Assembly: GCA_964354365.1 (NCBI GenBank) | Contig: CAYGZM010000078.1 | Span: 1-16,966, forward strand | Direction of reading: 5' to 3' | Source: CAYGZM01 sp964354365 | GTDB taxonomy: Bacteria; Planctomycetota; Phycisphaerae; Sedimentisphaerales; Anaerobacaceae | DNA: 16,966 bases | In this document: piece after piece, positions 15,722 to 16,966 of the stretch | How positions within the stretch are numbered: the stretch's first letter is position 1 | Layout of the letters: every line of letters starts with the position of its first letter | The notes under the pieces: model-generated | What the model saw: only the letters and a program-made list of their open reading frames with translations | Told to the model about the DNA's origin: nothing | Database searches by the model: none | Made by a program: the position numbers and the translations under genes

Positions 15722-16777
15722 TCAATCCGTTCCCGTTTTCGTCCCATACTGTTTTGCATTCAGGATTGTTCTGATTCTTCGCAGCTCATTCCTTTTCAAT
15801 ATGAAATATGAAAGCACAATTCCTATTGTAAAAGGATACCCTGCAAGGATACGCTGGACCTCCTGTTTCATGATCTCTTCCAGTATCCGTCGGACCAGGA
15901 GGAGCCGGGACGTACTGTCCGACGTCTGCGCAGAGAGCAGCGCCGACAGTCCCGGGTATTCGCTTTTCACAAATCCCGCAAGCACAGAGGTAACATTCTG
16001 CGCACTGTATAATTCATCGATAATGGCCCTGTTAAGGCTAAAGCCTCCCGGCACAATAGTGGCCAGGACCGCATCGACGGGAAGGGTATAGAAGTTCCTG
16101 AGCCGTATTATCCAGTCGATATTCTGTAAGTCAATTTCCACGCCTGTAAGTCTGAGGGCTATAGTACGGTCTTTCCGGTCCAGCTTCTTAATGGAAGCCA
16201 GAAGGTTGTTGTAGTAAAAATGGTCAAAGGCGACTTCCATACGGAAAAGAGAACCTTCCGATTCGACGGTGTGACAGTATTTCCTGATAATCTCACTGTA
16301 TGGGGTCCCTTCACATACGCCTGCAATCTCATCAAAGTTGTCCGCATTGAGAATAATGTCAACCGGAATGTCGTGAATGATGCGGTCATACAATATGTAG
16401 TGCGTGCCGGCGTCAGCCTCGCGTTTCCGGATTTTTCCGTCGAAATAGACCCTTATGGCGTTTTTGAGGTTGTCAACTTCAAACTGCAGCAGCAGGGCGT
16501 CAACAAGCTCTATGGAATCGCTATGAACGTGCTCTCTTATGCCTCTGTAGAGTTCAATTTCATTCTTAAGCAGTTCAAGCTCCGCCTGTTTAAGATCGCC
16601 GGTCTGGGAGTATGTCTCTTCAAGACCGGCAAAGGGCGTTTCCCGTAGAAGAGCAAGCGCCGCATCAAGGGACGGCGCCTTTCCCATCTGGAGTAATCTG
16701 TCCTCAGGAAGGATCTTGCTGATCCGCGCACGAAGCTTTGCGTTGATAAACGAGTATTTTGACAATGGGCCGGCCAT
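15722..16777 (-). CDS. atpC: V/A-type ATPase subunit C (d-type, rotor-to-ring adaptor)
   Basis: A 351-residue helical protein without membrane segments, the usual length. The start SKYSFINAKLRARISKIL and segments such as VDALLLQFEVDNLKNAIRVYFDGK and the NLLASIKKLD / LTGVEIDLQNIDWIIRLR block match the V-type C/d family, which joins the D-F shaft to the c ring. I take the ATG at 16777, with AAGGA 9 bases upstream; a GTG at 16798 would add seven unsupported residues. The ATG shares one base with the upstream stop (TAATG), a coupling arrangement. Its place before I and K differs from the classical archaeal order. Confidence 0.94.
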   Translation of the reverse strand: MAGPLSKYSFINAKLRARISKILPEDRLLQMGKAPSLDAALALLRETPFAGLEETYSQTGDLKQAELELLKNEIELYRGIREHVHSDSIELVDALLLQFEVDNLKNAIRVYFDGKIRKREADAGTHYILYDRIIHDIPVDIILNADNFDEIAGVCEGTPYSEIIRKYCHTVESEGSLFRMEVAFDHFYYNNLLASIKKLDRKDRTIALRLTGVEIDLQNIDWIIRLRNFYTLPVDAVLATIVPGGFSLNRAIIDELYSAQNVTSVLAGFVKSEYPGLSALLSAQTSDSTSRLLLVRRILEEIMKQEVQRILAGYPFTIGIVLSYFILKRNELRRIRTILNAKQYGTKTGTD

Positions 16778-16966
16778 TATTTGTTGTCCTTCTCGCACTC
16801 CGTGGTCAGTATGACATTGCAGATGTCGTCAACCAGACTGTCTATCGCATCCTTATTATTGTTGACCAGGGCATCTTTTTCCTTGTCTGCCTGTTTAAGT
16901 TTCTCTTGCCTGATGCGTTCGGCCTCTTTTTTTGCATCTTCAACGGCGGCTTTCACCATTTCCAGG
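16777..16966 (-). CDS. V/A-type ATPase coiled-coil subunit H/G (partial, 5' end beyond window)
   Basis: Only the last 62 or so residues are visible; the frame is open to the window edge, and an ATG at 16959 is in frame but need not be the start. The visible part is a highly charged heptad-like helix (VEDAKKEAERIRQEKLKQAD) followed by a less charged end (DSLVDDICNVILTTECEKDNK). Position at the head of the operon and composition fit the small peripheral-stalk subunit H (AhaH) or G that pairs with E. This is inferred from context, as coiled coils are poorly diagnostic. Confidence 0.7.
   Translation of the reverse strand, partial: LEMVKAAVEDAKKEAERIRQEKLKQADKEKDALVNNNKDAIDSLVDDICNVILTTECEKDNK

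Overview
The window is almost entirely coding and every supported gene is on the minus strand, so the biological reading direction runs from base 16966 down to base 1. No gap between genes exceeds about 62 bases. No tRNA, rRNA, CRISPR array, insertion sequence or integrase was seen. A V/A-type ATPase in a bacterial setting, next to a DegT aminotransferase / Gfo-Idh-MocA oxidoreductase pair and a very large secreted VCBS-repeat protein, suggests an anaerobic bacterium, possibly of the Planctomycetes (Phycisphaerae) or a relative in the PVC group. This assignment is an inference from gene content only.

Right block (7919-16966): a V/A-type ATPase operon read as H(partial)-C-I-K-F-E-A-B-D, with tight spacing, a 4-base overlap (E/A), an 8-base overlap (A/B) and a one-base overlap (H/C). 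Both the rotary head (A, B), central stalk (D, F, C), peripheral stalk (E, H) and membrane sector (I, K) are present, so the complex looks complete. A small UspA-like gene starts inside the end of the D gene, so it is the last member of this unit. The block is visibly AT-richer than the left block.

Middle (7408-7910): a PtsN/fructose-type EIIA gene, GC-rich like the left block, preceded by a plausible sigma70-type promoter in the gap after the usp gene. The promoter and a good Shine-Dalgarno agree on an internal start codon for this gene.

Left block (1-7365): a secreted protein of about 1243 residues with ten Asp-rich VCBS/FG-GAP-like calcium-site repeats followed by a predicted helical (alpha/alpha toroid-like) domain; a second gene encoding a stand-alone copy of that toroid-like domain with its own signal peptide; a DegT-family PLP aminotransferase; and a Gfo/Idh/MocA oxidoreductase cut by the window edge. 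Spacings of 12-28 bases suggest one operon, plausibly for handling an extracellular glycan and an amino- or keto-sugar derived from it, but no enzymatic activity can be assigned to the two exported proteins from sequence alone.
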